Shown here: positions 1-6,297 of the stretch, one piece after another | Numbering within the stretch: the first letter of the stretch is position 1 | Layout: the number at the start of each line of letters is the position of its first letter | Assembly (NCBI GenBank): GCA_029881175.1 | Contig: JAOUNC010000127.1 | Coordinates: 1-7,729, forward strand | Direction: 5' to 3' | Source: Nitrospirota bacterium | Lineage (GTDB): Bacteria; Nitrospirota; Nitrospiria; Nitrospirales; UBA8639 | Length of the DNA: 7,729 nucleotides | The notes under the pieces: generated by a model | Told to the model about the DNA's origin: nothing | What the model saw: the letters and a program-made list of their open reading frames with translations, nothing else | The model's database searches: none | Program-made: the position numbers and the translations under genes

Positions 1-181
1 CCATGGGCCAAAAAAACTTGGCCACCACCAGCAACGCCAGACCACAGACCAGAAAGACTTGTGCGCGCTTCACGCCTAAATATAAATGGCCCATTCCCGG
101 CAAAATAGAGAGGAACGCGGCCCCAACCGCGTTAAGAGTTTTTTCTCGTTCATTCATAGAATGTGACTCGGAGCCAACCAT
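1..181 (-). CDS. N-terminal part of a small membrane protein (TM2-like), cut by the window edge
   Basis: Reading the minus strand from ATG at 181 gives 60 open codons running off the left edge. The start is well supported: AGGAGG (193-188) lies 6 bases upstream. Another ATG at 186 is only one base from that Shine-Dalgarno and its frame stops after about 10 codons. The product begins MVGSESHSMNEREK, then has a hydrophobic stretch around residues 17-30 with the phrase SILPGMGHLYLG, a basic VKR turn at 37-39, and a second hydrophobic segment (QVFLVCGLALLVVAKFF, 41-57). Two helices joined by a short turn with a G-x-x-x-LYLG motif resemble TM2-type or related inner-membrane proteins of unknown function. 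The family name is inference from this motif, and the C-terminal part is not visible. No partner gene is seen in the window; the next gene to the right is about 490 bases away. Confidence 0.7.
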   Translation of the reverse strand, partial: MVGSESHSMNEREKTLNAVGAAFLSILPGMGHLYLGVKRAQVFLVCGLALLVVAKFFWPM

Positions 182-193
182 ACCATGCCTCCT

Positions 194-674
194 AGCGGAG
201 TGCTAGCACATCGTGAAGCGTCAGGAGGAAGGCGAAGCAGGAAGTCATTCTCGCGCCACGGTCCCACCAAATGCTCACCACAGCCGCAACGAGGGAATCC
301 AGATTTTTAATCGCTGGAACGGAATAGGATAGAAAGACTCAAAAGTAGAATCGTCAGGCATGAGGCGGCAATGCACTTGGTGATTTTGTACTTCCTACTT
401 TTCCCACCTTTTACGAGAAGAGGGATTCACGATGAATAATGTCAGGAATGACGATTAGGGGAAATGTCGGAGATCACGAGAGAGAGCTATAATGGAGATG
501 ACGTGGGGAAATTTCCGAGAACACACACCCAAGACTTCGTCGCAGCTACCAAGCAATTCGTCATCCCTGCGAGTTGTTGGCAGGGATTTTGACCAAGTTA
601 GCAGTGACGACAAAAATGAGAATCGACTTAGCGGCCTTACCTGACTAGTCCCTTCTCACTTTTTCCTTCTTCAA
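194..674. other. Long intergenic region without a recognisable gene
   Basis: No reading frame here has both a convincing start and a recognisable product; plus-strand ATG frames such as the one at about 432 close within a few codons. The region separates a gene leaving to the left from the 3' end of the DUF507 operon, so both neighbours are on the minus strand. It contains a TATAAT box (488-493), a perfect palindrome GGAAATTTCC (507-516) and a strong hairpin (563-587) followed by T residues. These could together mark a small plus-strand RNA. Nothing resembling a tRNA or an insertion-sequence end was seen. Confidence 0.5.
563..590 (+). terminator. Hairpin with short T tract, candidate intrinsic terminator
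   Basis: ATCCCTGC (563-570) pairs perfectly with GCAGGGAT (580-587) around a 9-base loop, followed on the plus strand by TTT. On the minus strand the hairpin is not followed by T residues, so it fits rightward transcription better than the leftward DUF507 operon that ends at 675. The upstream TATAAT at 488-493 would place a start near 500, giving a transcript of about 90 bases. The -35 element is poor, so the promoter part is weak. Confidence 0.35.
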
Positions 675-959
675 TTACTCAAGCTTACGCTTACGCAATT
701 CTTCTTCAAAGGTTTTTTGATAGAGCACATCCCATTCCTGCGAACCTTCTGGAACGGGGCGAGAATAGGATTCCAACCGACGCCGAACCTTTTGCTCGAG
801 CTCGGCTTCAACTTTCATATGTTCGGCAATAACTTTTTTGATTTCACGAAGAGCTTGCGCTTCATCCCCCACCAAACTGGCGTGTTCCATGTTTTTCAAA
901 CTTCCTAAAATCACATGGGACAAATGCATTTGTTTTTCGTCACTCAGAAGGAGGGCCAT
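675..959 (-). CDS. DUF507 family protein (second copy in the operon)
   Basis: This 94-residue, highly charged, mostly helical protein is recognised as DUF507 by its overall pattern: a short N-terminal segment, a helix with EAQALREIKKVIAEHM (about 34-49), then VEAELEQKVRRRLESY (51-66) and a terminal segment WDVLYQKTFEEELRKRKLE. It has no signal peptide or membrane helix. The biochemical role of DUF507 is not established and no function is proposed here. It lies 24 bases downstream of another DUF507 gene in the same direction, so the two are almost certainly co-transcribed paralogues. Their sequences differ strongly, so the duplication is old. The ATG at 959 is preceded only by a weak, distant AGGTG, so translation may depend on coupling with the upstream gene. 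No hairpin terminator directly follows the TAA at 677-675. Confidence 0.8.
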   Translation of the reverse strand: MALLLSDEKQMHLSHVILGSLKNMEHASLVGDEAQALREIKKVIAEHMKVEAELEQKVRRRLESYSRPVPEGSQEWDVLYQKTFEEELRKRKLE

Positions 960-983
960 AGTATGTGCAACACCTATGAAAGA

Positions 984-1265
984 TTATAAAACAATATCAC
1001 GTTCTTTAATGAGTTTTTTCTTGACCATGGAAAACATCTTTTGATAATCGGCCCGCCCTGAGGCGAATTCTTGGTCAAATTGCTTGAGCATTTCCCGAAC
1101 ATCCGCATTCAGTCGGTCTTCTACTTGTAATTCTGTGGTAATGGCTGTTTCCACATGTTGAACAACGGGCTCTTCCTTCCCTTGAATCTTCAAAAGTCCT
1201 TGAGTGGTCAAACGCGCGACCACCGTGGCGGCCATTTGATGAATACGAGTGGCGTTAAATCGCAT
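984..1265 (-). CDS. DUF507 family protein (first copy in the operon)
   Basis: The 93-residue product starts MRFNATRIHQMAATVVARL. It has the DUF507 layout: an N-terminal helix, a loop with GLLKIQGKEEPV (about 23-34), a long charged helix (HVETAITTELQVEDRLNADV, 37-56) and a C-terminal helix containing DYQKMFSMVKKKLIKERDIVL. Tandem DUF507 genes encoding about 90-residue proteins are familiar from several deep-branching bacterial groups, but the molecular role is unknown. The start codon overlaps the stop of the upstream cyclophilin-like gene by one base (TAATG), which indicates translational coupling and a single operon. The product is soluble, with no cysteines or obvious metal ligands. Confidence 0.8.
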   Translation of the reverse strand: MRFNATRIHQMAATVVARLTTQGLLKIQGKEEPVVQHVETAITTELQVEDRLNADVREMLKQFDQEFASGRADYQKMFSMVKKKLIKERDIVL

Positions 1266-1660
1266 TACGCCCCTTCCTGAAGTATTTCAACCCGCATGGT
1301 GATTGCACCTGCCGCCTGCCGCAAAACCTTCACATCGCCCTCCACTTTCCCAATCACATTCACGCGGTCAGCCGGAACAGGATCCTCGCCCAAACTCATA
1401 GGGGTTCGCCCAAAAAACACCGCCAGCATTTGCCCCATGCCCCAAAACGCCACGTCTCCGACTTTCACTTGATTTTTCGCCGTCTCTCGATGATCTTTGA
1501 CTCCAGGGACGTTGCAATAAAACTCTTCCCCCCATTGATTGACGGGGGCCTCAATGGGAAGTGCGTCAATAATGGCTTGGGCCGTTCGGTTTGGCTTGAG
1601 CTCAGCCACAACCGGAATACCCCCAATGGTGATTTTTATTTTTTGCGGACGAAATTCCAT
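1265..1660 (-). CDS. Cyclophilin-like fold protein (TM1367/DUF369-like)
   Basis: The 131-residue protein begins with a beta strand (KIKITIGGIPVVAELKP, about 7-23), then a helix (AQAIIDALP), the phrase VNQWGEEFYCNVP (40-52), VKVGDVAFWGMGQMLAVFFGRTP (65-87) and a final strand. This pattern is that of small cyclophilin-like beta-barrel proteins such as the TM1367 and DUF369 families. The known structures share the fold of peptidyl-prolyl isomerases, but catalytic activity is not established for this group. It is the first gene of a minus-strand operon with two DUF507 genes. AGAGG close upstream of the ATG serves as ribosome binding site. It is divergent from the exonuclease gene at 1771, so regulatory signals for both must lie in 1661-1770. 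That interval holds a small inverted repeat, CTTGAT-GAA-ATCAAG (1724-1738). Confidence 0.75.
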   Translation of the reverse strand: MEFRPQKIKITIGGIPVVAELKPNRTAQAIIDALPIEAPVNQWGEEFYCNVPGVKDHRETAKNQVKVGDVAFWGMGQMLAVFFGRTPMSLGEDPVPADRVNVIGKVEGDVKVLRQAAGAITMRVEILQEGA

Positions 1661-1770
1661 AAATCCTCTCTTCTTATTGACAAGACAGAAGACGATGACA
1701 GACAGTCGAATGTAGCTTGTCCTCTTGATGAAATCAAGGCTAGAATCTTTTGCCCGCCTCGTATTCTCTT

Positions 1771-2547
1771 ATGCTGCATTCAACCTTCATCTTTTTGCAA
1801 GGGATTGGCGAATCCACCGAACGGCTCCTCTGGGAGGAGGGAATTACGGATTGGGACATTTTCCTTCAGACCGCCACCATTCCTCACATTTCAGCATCTC
1901 GAAAAGTGCTGTATGATACGATTCTCAAAGACGCCCACGCGCAATTGCATCAGCAAAATTCTCGGTATTTTGCTAAGATGTTCAAGGCCAGGGAGCAGTG
2001 GCGACTCTATCCGCATTTTCGCCAGAATACGGCATTTGTGGATATCGAAACCAATGGCATTCCTTCACCCCATGGTGAAATTACCGTCGTGGGCATTTAC
2101 GGTCGAGGCCAGATGACTTCGCTTGTTCAGGGAGAGAATCTTTCCGAAGGTCGATTGCAAGATGAGCTGGCTTCATACGATTTACTGGTGACATTCTTTG
2201 GGTCAGGATTTGACCTGCCCTTTTTGAAAACCACCTACCCTGACCTCATCCTGGATCAACCGCACCTCGATCTGTGTTTTGCCGCCAGAAGACTCGGGCT
2301 GAAAGGTGGATTGAAATCCATCGAACAGCAACTCGGCTGTCATCGAGCAACCTCGCTCGAAGGCTTAACCGGGTTGGATGCCATTCGCCTCTGGGAAGAA
2401 TGGCAAGAGGGAAGCCAGCCATCTAGAGATGTATTAATGGCCTATAACGAAGCCGACTGCAAAAACCTGGAGCCCTTAGCGGATGTAATCTGTGATCAAA
2501 TGAGCAGGAAATATGGTCCACCTGAAATGATTACGATGGCGTCATGA
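1771..2547 (+). CDS. Ribonuclease H-fold 3'-5' exonuclease (YprB-like, DEDDy type)
   Basis: The 258-residue protein has an N-terminal helix-hairpin-helix-like segment (GIGESTERLLWEEGITDWDIFL, 11-32; seen split as GIG-x-x-TE and GI-x-x-W). The exonuclease domain spans about 85-240. Motif I is FVDIETNG with D91 and E93, motif II is SGFDLPFL with D148, and motif III is AYNEADC with Y225 and D229. This complete set predicts a two-metal nuclease acting on single-stranded nucleic acid; the real substrate of YprB-like proteins is not settled. ATG 1771 was chosen because the product then starts directly at the conserved FLQGIG segment. A TTG 21 bases upstream (1750) is in frame and adds seven residues. 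A TTGACA (1677-1682) lies upstream without a good -10 box. The last bases overlap the PP2C start (ATGA), so the two are co-translated. Confidence 0.85.
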   Translation: MLHSTFIFLQGIGESTERLLWEEGITDWDIFLQTATIPHISASRKVLYDTILKDAHAQLHQQNSRYFAKMFKAREQWRLYPHFRQNTAFVDIETNGIPSPHGEITVVGIYGRGQMTSLVQGENLSEGRLQDELASYDLLVTFFGSGFDLPFLKTTYPDLILDQPHLDLCFAARRLGLKGGLKSIEQQLGCHRATSLEGLTGLDAIRLWEEWQEGSQPSRDVLMAYNEADCKNLEPLADVICDQMSRKYGPPEMITMAS

Positions 2548-3359
2548 ATCATCCCCTCATTCAGCAATGGACAGGAGTGGGACTCTCCGATATCGGTCGA
2601 GTCCGCAAACTCAACCAAGACGCCTTTTCAGTGGCTAATGATCTTCAGCTGTGGGTGCTGGCTGATGGCATGGGCGGACATGCCGGAGGGGAAGTGGCCA
2701 GTCAAATTGCGGTCGATACCATCCCTCAAGAATTCCAACGATTACTGGGAACCACTCCACGCACATCGCGTTCGACGGAAGTGCTCGAAACCACGATAGT
2801 CCAGGCGATTGAAACGGCCAACCAACGTATCCGTGAACAGGCCAGCCAACGTGCAGACATAAAAGGGATGGGCACCACCATTGTGGCTTTGGCGGTCACT
2901 CAAACGCACCAGACCAGCCAAGCGGTCATTGCCCATGCCGGGGACAGCCGGGCCTATGTTTTGAGAAATGGGAGTATCGCGCTTTGGACGAGAGATCATA
3001 CCCTTATGGAAGAGCGGCTGGCCCTCAACCTGATTACCACCGAACAAGTGCGTACGCACCCTCTTCGTCATGTGTTAACGAAAGCGCTTGGCATCGACCC
3101 GAAAGCCCATCCCACCGTCCAAACCTATTGCTTGGAACCCACAGACATTCTCCTACTGTGTTCCGATGGGCTGACAAAAATGCTCACGGATGCGGAGATT
3201 CAAACCCTTCTCTTGAAAGATGCTCCCAACCTGGATCGTATGGCAACCACACTCGTTGCCACCGCGAATCGATTGGGGGGTGAAGATAATACAACGGTGG
3301 TGGTGATCGGTTCAGACTCAGATGCAACCGTAGTCGATCTGGCGTCTCCTATCGGGTAG
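2544..3359 (+). CDS. PP2C-family serine/threonine protein phosphatase (PrpC/Stp1-like)
   Basis: This 271-residue protein is essentially only a PP2C catalytic domain, the usual length of bacterial PrpC/Stp phosphatases. The signature blocks appear in order: SDIGRVRKLNQD (D26), WVLADGMGGHAGGEVAS (D41, G42), KGMGTTIVAL (108-116), IAHAGDSRAYVL with D134, WTRDHT, LLCSDGLTKML (D208) and GGEDNTTVVV (D248). All metal-binding aspartates are present, so an active Mn/Mg-dependent phosphatase that removes phosphate from Ser/Thr of proteins is expected. No transmembrane helix or sensory domain is fused. No partner kinase gene is in the window. It overlaps the exonuclease stop by four bases (ATGA), forming a two-gene operon. 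Its 3' end overlaps the convergent oxygenase gene by 11 bases, with no terminator hairpin between them. Confidence 0.93.
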   Translation: MNHPLIQQWTGVGLSDIGRVRKLNQDAFSVANDLQLWVLADGMGGHAGGEVASQIAVDTIPQEFQRLLGTTPRTSRSTEVLETTIVQAIETANQRIREQASQRADIKGMGTTIVALAVTQTHQTSQAVIAHAGDSRAYVLRNGSIALWTRDHTLMEERLALNLITTEQVRTHPLRHVLTKALGIDPKAHPTVQTYCLEPTDILLLCSDGLTKMLTDAEIQTLLLKDAPNLDRMATTLVATANRLGGEDNTTVVVIGSDSDATVVDLASPIG

Positions 3360-4089
3360 GTCTTCGGAACAGGGCGGACCAGCCAAAATAGCCGACCGCA
3401 TCTTTCATATTCGAAAACCATCGGTGGGTGAAACTCATCGCGGGATCTGTCACATATTGCAGGGTCAAGACAATCCGCTCTTCCCCTTCGGCTAGCGGAG
3501 TGACGGCATGATGCAATTTATCCCCATTAAAGAGAATACACGTGCCAGGCTCAGTGGCAAGCGACAATTCCTGCACCGTGTGACCGGGGTCTTTGGTATG
3601 GAGCCGGCAGACTAACCGACTGCTCGATCGGTCACGCAAGCCGATCAATAGGGTATAGCGAGCGCCTTTGTAATACGACGTATCATAATGATACCCGATA
3701 TGATCGCCAGGTTCGGTATAAAAATAGAGCGCACAGGCATGGGGGTCATGGTCAGGGCACAGGAGTAATGGCACCCCAACAATGTGGCTGAGCATCTTTA
3801 TCCATTCTGGATGTTGATAGAAGGCTAGGATCGCCGGGGCTGATTCTTGCAGCAGATAATAGCTCACGCTGCCACCCTTTTTATGTTTCGGGATAAAATT
3901 GCGATTGATCTTCGGGCGGACCCCATCAACTTCTTGCATGAACTCCGTGATAACAGAAGGAGTCATCAGGCGTTCCAATGCTAAAAATTCCCCTTGCTCC
4001 CAATACTGACGGGTCCATTCTTCGACTTTGTCTGCAGAGATCAAGTCTGCTACCTGCTGATCAACGACATCCATGGTCGCGTGAGACAT
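3349..4089 (-). CDS. Fe(II)/2-oxoglutarate-dependent oxygenase (prolyl-4-hydroxylase-like fold)
   Basis: The 246-residue protein carries the facial triad of this superfamily. GYHYD supplies H134 and D136, the second histidine is in KLHHAVTP (H194, possibly H193), and the 2-oxoglutarate-binding arginine is R205 in EERIVLTLQY. The spacing and the ALYFYTEPGDHIGYHYD context fit prolyl hydroxylase-like double-stranded beta-helix enzymes. Such enzymes couple oxidative decarboxylation of 2-oxoglutarate to hydroxylation of a substrate, which cannot be predicted here. AAAGGAG (4102-4096) sits 6 bases before the ATG and fixes the start. The gene is divergent from a second, different oxygenase-like gene at 4291, sharing a roughly 200-base intergenic space. 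The C-terminus overlaps the convergent phosphatase gene by 11 bases. Confidence 0.82.
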   Translation of the reverse strand: MSHATMDVVDQQVADLISADKVEEWTRQYWEQGEFLALERLMTPSVITEFMQEVDGVRPKINRNFIPKHKKGGSVSYYLLQESAPAILAFYQHPEWIKMLSHIVGVPLLLCPDHDPHACALYFYTEPGDHIGYHYDTSYYKGARYTLLIGLRDRSSSRLVCRLHTKDPGHTVQELSLATEPGTCILFNGDKLHHAVTPLAEGEERIVLTLQYVTDPAMSFTHRWFSNMKDAVGYFGWSALFRRPTR

Positions 4090-4290
4090 CCGACGCTCCT
4101 TTGTGGTTCTTCGACTCTTCTTTTCTGAAAGAACTCTGACTCAAGGACGGGACTGTACCATGCTCATCATAAAACTTCATTATCCCCCTCAAGATCGCTT
4201 CGGAACTTGACCCAAGCCTCCCCACCCTTTTATGGTCGCCAGCAGGAATTACTGCGAACTTCCATATATTTTTTTAACACGAGAGAGTCT

Positions 4291-4962
4291 ATGAGCCTCC
4301 TCCCCTATCGTGACCTGGTTCTTGGAACAGATTATTGGATACAAGATAACGTGCTTCCCAATGCACTGGAGATCGCTCAACGTTGCATGGGCTTCAGTAC
4401 CTGGACATTAGGTTCGCCCTGGAGGCCGGAACCCTGGCCCGGCATGCGTGCGCCGGGGGCGTTAACCCCAGATGAAGTTGCCACCATTGAAGATTGCGTC
4501 AAAAGAACCCTGAACGTCCCCGATCTTACGCCACAAACCGATTCCGAAGCTGGACTATCCGGACATAATCATATTCAAATTTGTGGAGGAGCCGAAGGGG
4601 TCGCCAGACCTCATGTGGACTCGGCTAGAATTTGCGATTACGCGGCAGTTCTCTATCTTCATCCGAGCCCTCCCACGACCCACTGCGGCACCTCATTTTA
4701 TCGTCTGCACCTTCCTGGTGAATCCCCGGATGGGAACTACTGTCCCAAGGAATTTGAAAGTCTCAGTGAAGTGCCAGGGTTCTCACGGGAAATGGACCCC
4801 ACCATGTTCGACGAAATCCTGGAAGCCCCCTATGTCTTTAATCGACTGGTCACCTATAAATCGGATCTCATTCATTCTGCCACCGGCTACTTCGGGTGGG
4901 ATCATGCGCTCGCCTCCAAACGCATGGCCGTCGTCTTCTTCTGGAAAGTCACATCTTCGTAG
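4291..4962 (+). CDS. DUF6445-type putative Fe(II)/2-oxoglutarate oxygenase, parent of the tail repeats
   Basis: With the ATG at 4291 (GAGAG at 4281-4285 upstream) the product has 223 residues. A TTG at 4207 would add 28 residues that do not look conserved. The C-terminal half resembles DUF6445 proteins: PHVDSARICDYAAVLYLHP gives H108 and D110, followed by CGTSFYR (132-138), the distal histidine in SDLIHSATGYFG (H195) and a basic residue in SKRMAVVFFWK (R211). These are the residues expected of a 2-oxoglutarate oxygenase core. The substrate is unknown and enzyme activity is inferred from the fold only. It diverges from the oxygenase at 3349-4089. Its last 160 bases are repeated downstream three times in direct orientation between toxin-antitoxin modules. 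A hairpin (4998-5017) follows the gene. Confidence 0.72.
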   Translation: MSLLPYRDLVLGTDYWIQDNVLPNALEIAQRCMGFSTWTLGSPWRPEPWPGMRAPGALTPDEVATIEDCVKRTLNVPDLTPQTDSEAGLSGHNHIQICGGAEGVARPHVDSARICDYAAVLYLHPSPPTTHCGTSFYRLHLPGESPDGNYCPKEFESLSEVPGFSREMDPTMFDEILEAPYVFNRLVTYKSDLIHSATGYFGWDHALASKRMAVVFFWKVTSS

Positions 4963-4981
4963 ACAATTCCTGCTGAAAAAA
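4789..4981 (+). repeat. Copy A: reference unit of the oxygenase 3'-tail repeat
   Basis: This is the intact 3' end of the DUF6445-type gene plus the first bases after its stop. Bases 4789-4949 recur at 5741-5901 with 5 differences (4839, 4869, 4872, 4878, 4922). Bases 4866-4947 recur at 7614-7695 with 6 differences, and weaker similarity continues to 4981/7729. Bases 4795-4842 recur at 6756-6803 with 11 differences. All copies are in direct orientation, and each is separated from the next by one toxin-antitoxin module. Confidence 0.9.
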
Positions 4982-4997
4982 TTTCATTCTCGGGCAA

Positions 4998-5017
4998 AAA
5001 TCCGGCTTGCCGGATTT
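4998..5017 (+). terminator. Perfect hairpin after the oxygenase gene
   Basis: AAATCCGG (4998-5005) and CCGGATTT (5010-5017) form a perfect 8-base stem with a CTTG tetraloop, 36 bases after the DUF6445 stop and about 20 bases before the AbrB start. The sequence after it (CCTACTTCTTGCT) is pyrimidine-rich but not a clean T run. It may end the oxygenase transcript, or act as an operator or attenuator for the following toxin-antitoxin operon. Confidence 0.5.
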
Positions 5018-5038
5018 CCTACTTCTTGCTACTATCTC

Positions 5039-5293
5039 ATGATGGATATCGTGAAACTTGGAAAGAAGGGACAAATCTCCATCCCAAAGGCCATTCTCCG
5101 TGATTTGGCACTACAAGATGAAAGTATGTTACTCGTGGAACCCACTCCAGATGGCGGTATTCTCCTGCGGCCAGCCGGCATTTACCCCATTGAACGCTAC
5201 AGTGACACACGCCTCCAGGAATTCTCCCAAGAAGACATCCTCACACCCGAAGAAGCCAAACGAGCCAAGAAAAAACTCAAATCTCGTTCCTGA
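5039..5293 (+). CDS. AbrB/SpoVT-type antitoxin
   Basis: The 84-residue protein has an N-terminal swapped-hairpin AbrB domain, recognised by VKLGKKGQISIPKAILRDL (about 5-23), followed by a strand pair (LLVEPTPDGGILLRPAG). A charged C-terminal tail (EEAKRAKKKLKSRS) probably wraps the toxin. Antitoxins of this class bind DNA as dimers, repress their own promoter and neutralise a PIN toxin. The stop overlaps the start of the PIN gene by one base (TGATG), the typical coupled arrangement. Two adjacent ATG codons (5039, 5042) are possible starts and neither has a clear Shine-Dalgarno. The gene is read in the same direction as the preceding oxygenase, 76 bases after its stop. It is the first of three TA modules in a row. 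Confidence 0.85.
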   Translation: MMDIVKLGKKGQISIPKAILRDLALQDESMLLVEPTPDGGILLRPAGIYPIERYSDTRLQEFSQEDILTPEEAKRAKKKLKSRS

Positions 5294-5709
5294 TGCGGAT
5301 TTTCCTGGACGCCAACGTCTTGTTTGCCGCAGCACAAAGTCCAACAGGTCGCTCAGCACTCCTCATTTCCTTTGCCAAAGAAGGACAATGTACGTGCATG
5401 ACTTCACCACATGCGATAACAGAAGCCCAACGAAACCTGGAAGCCAGATATCCTCAGGCCATGGAGAGATTTCATGAAGTCCGAACCATCGTTCACACCG
5501 TCCCAGAAGCCACCAGAAATTCAATTCAGTGGGCCTTACAGCAAGGACTCCCAGACAATGATGCCCCTATTTTAGCTGCGGCTGTCCAGGCAAAAGCCGA
5601 TGTATTGGTCACAGGCGATAAAACTCACTTTGGACATCTGTTTGGAAAGACGAAACAATCAGTACAGATTCTGTCCCTAAAAGAAACCTTGGAACTTTTC
5701 CTACATTGA
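5293..5709 (+). CDS. PIN-domain toxin (VapC-like ribonuclease)
   Basis: The 138-residue PIN domain has the expected acidic site: D6 in IFLDANVLFAA, E44 in AITEAQRNLE, D90 in GLPDNDAPILAAA (with D88 nearby) and D109 in VLVTGDKTHFG. The ordering and the TGD-x-x-HF motif are typical of the PIN subgroup paired with AbrB-type antitoxins. Such toxins are Mg-dependent endoribonucleases that cut specific RNAs and stop growth when free of antitoxin. The target of this one is unknown. The start ATG lies in the overlapping TGATG, so it is translated by coupling. All catalytic residues are present, so the toxin looks active. The stop is followed after 31 bases by truncated tail copy B of the oxygenase gene. 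Confidence 0.87.
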   Translation: MRIFLDANVLFAAAQSPTGRSALLISFAKEGQCTCMTSPHAITEAQRNLEARYPQAMERFHEVRTIVHTVPEATRNSIQWALQQGLPDNDAPILAAAVQAKADVLVTGDKTHFGHLFGKTKQSVQILSLKETLELFLH

Positions 5710-5740
5710 AAGGCCCTGCCAACACGGGACAATACTATGA

Positions 5741-5914
5741 GAAATGGACCCCACCATGTTCGACGAAATCCTGGAAGCCCCCTATGTCTTGAATCGACTG
5801 GTCACCTATAAATCGGATCTTATCCATTCCGCCACCGGCTACTTCGGGTGGGATCATGCGCTCGCCTCCAAACACATGGCCGTCGTCTTCTTCTGGAAAG
5901 TAGCAGAACTCTAA
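5741..5914 (+). pseudogene. Copy B: truncated 3' end of the DUF6445-type oxygenase gene
   Basis: Bases 5741-5901 match 4789-4949 at 156 of 161 positions without gaps. Similarity then stops abruptly: the parent ends WKVTSS while this copy ends WKVAEL and TAA (5912-5914). A TGA immediately upstream in frame (5738-5740) isolates it. A 56-codon frame from ATG 5744 remains open, but the product would lack the HxD metal ligands and most of the fold. Three of the five differences are synonymous; the others are F to L and R211 to H. The copy is therefore recent, or was recently under selection as coding sequence. It lies between the AbrB/VapC module and the minus-strand RelE/HigA-type module. Confidence 0.9.
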
Positions 5915-5971
5915 AGACTTATCGAGACAACTTCGTGATCGTGGGCAACGCTCAAAGGTCCTGGAGTAGTG

Positions 5972-6295
5972 TTATAAGGTTTGAATCGTCTTTAATTCAA
6001 ACTGAACACCTTCTTTTTTCTGCAAGTGTTTAATCACGGCAAAAAGATTGTCTGCACGTGGATTGCCATCTTTGCTAAACATCCGCATCAGACTTTGAGG
6101 TTTGTGTTTGGTAAGACGGGCAAGCTTTTCAAATCCAATGCTGGCATTGATGTAATCTCGGATGAGGGCTTTCCCTGTGGTAATATCACCGGCCAAAAAT
6201 AGTTCAAGGCCCTCTTCGAGTAGCCCTCTGCGAAAATCAGAGTCGCGTTGCGCACGCTCAAGAACAGTAATTTTAAAATCTCGTGTTAATGCCAT
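5972..6295 (-). CDS. HigA-type (COG3636-like) HTH antitoxin
   Basis: The product (107 residues from ATG 6295) has an N-terminal helical segment and a compact HTH domain (about 45-85: ALIRDYINASIGFEKLARLTKH, then QSLMRMFSKDGNPRADNLFAVI). This matches the putative addiction-module antidote group found with Gp49-like RelE/HigB toxins. It should bind the toxin and its own promoter. An ATG at 6301 overlaps the toxin stop (ATGA), but AGGAG (6308-6304) is only 2 bases from it and 8 bases from the ATG at 6295, so 6295 is preferred. The antitoxin gene follows the toxin gene, the reverse of the usual TA order and typical of HigBA-like modules. Its stop lies 57 bases from tail copy B. Confidence 0.83.
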   Translation of the reverse strand: MALTRDFKITVLERAQRDSDFRRGLLEEGLELFLAGDITTGKALIRDYINASIGFEKLARLTKHKPQSLMRMFSKDGNPRADNLFAVIKHLQKKEGVQFELKTIQTL

Positions 6296-6297
6296 AA

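Noticed and set aside
1430..2116. Long plus-strand open frame of 228 codons
   Set aside because: It runs antisense through the cyclophilin-like gene and out of frame through the exonuclease; its product has no domain pattern and an arginine, proline and cysteine-rich composition typical of a shadow frame.
2742..3071. Minus-strand open frame of 109 codons inside the phosphatase gene
   Set aside because: It is fully antisense to a PP2C domain with all motifs intact; a shadow frame.
3365..3405. GYFGW peptide shared by the C-termini of the two oxygenases
   Set aside because: The surrounding residues and DNA differ, and the motif sits at different places relative to the catalytic residues, so chance or weak structural similarity is more likely than a further tail copy.
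4207..4290. TTG start extending the DUF6445-type gene by 28 residues
   Set aside because: It has no Shine-Dalgarno, and the extension is not domain-like; ATG 4291 has GAGAG upstream.
4583..5293. Open frame of 236 codons joining the oxygenase region with the AbrB gene
   Set aside because: Only its last 84 codons, the AbrB antitoxin, are recognisable; the rest is an out-of-frame reading of the oxygenase gene, so this is not a fusion protein.
5848..6033. Small plus-strand frame over tail B and the antitoxin end
   Set aside because: It is in another frame than the oxygenase tail and antisense to the antitoxin; no coding signs.
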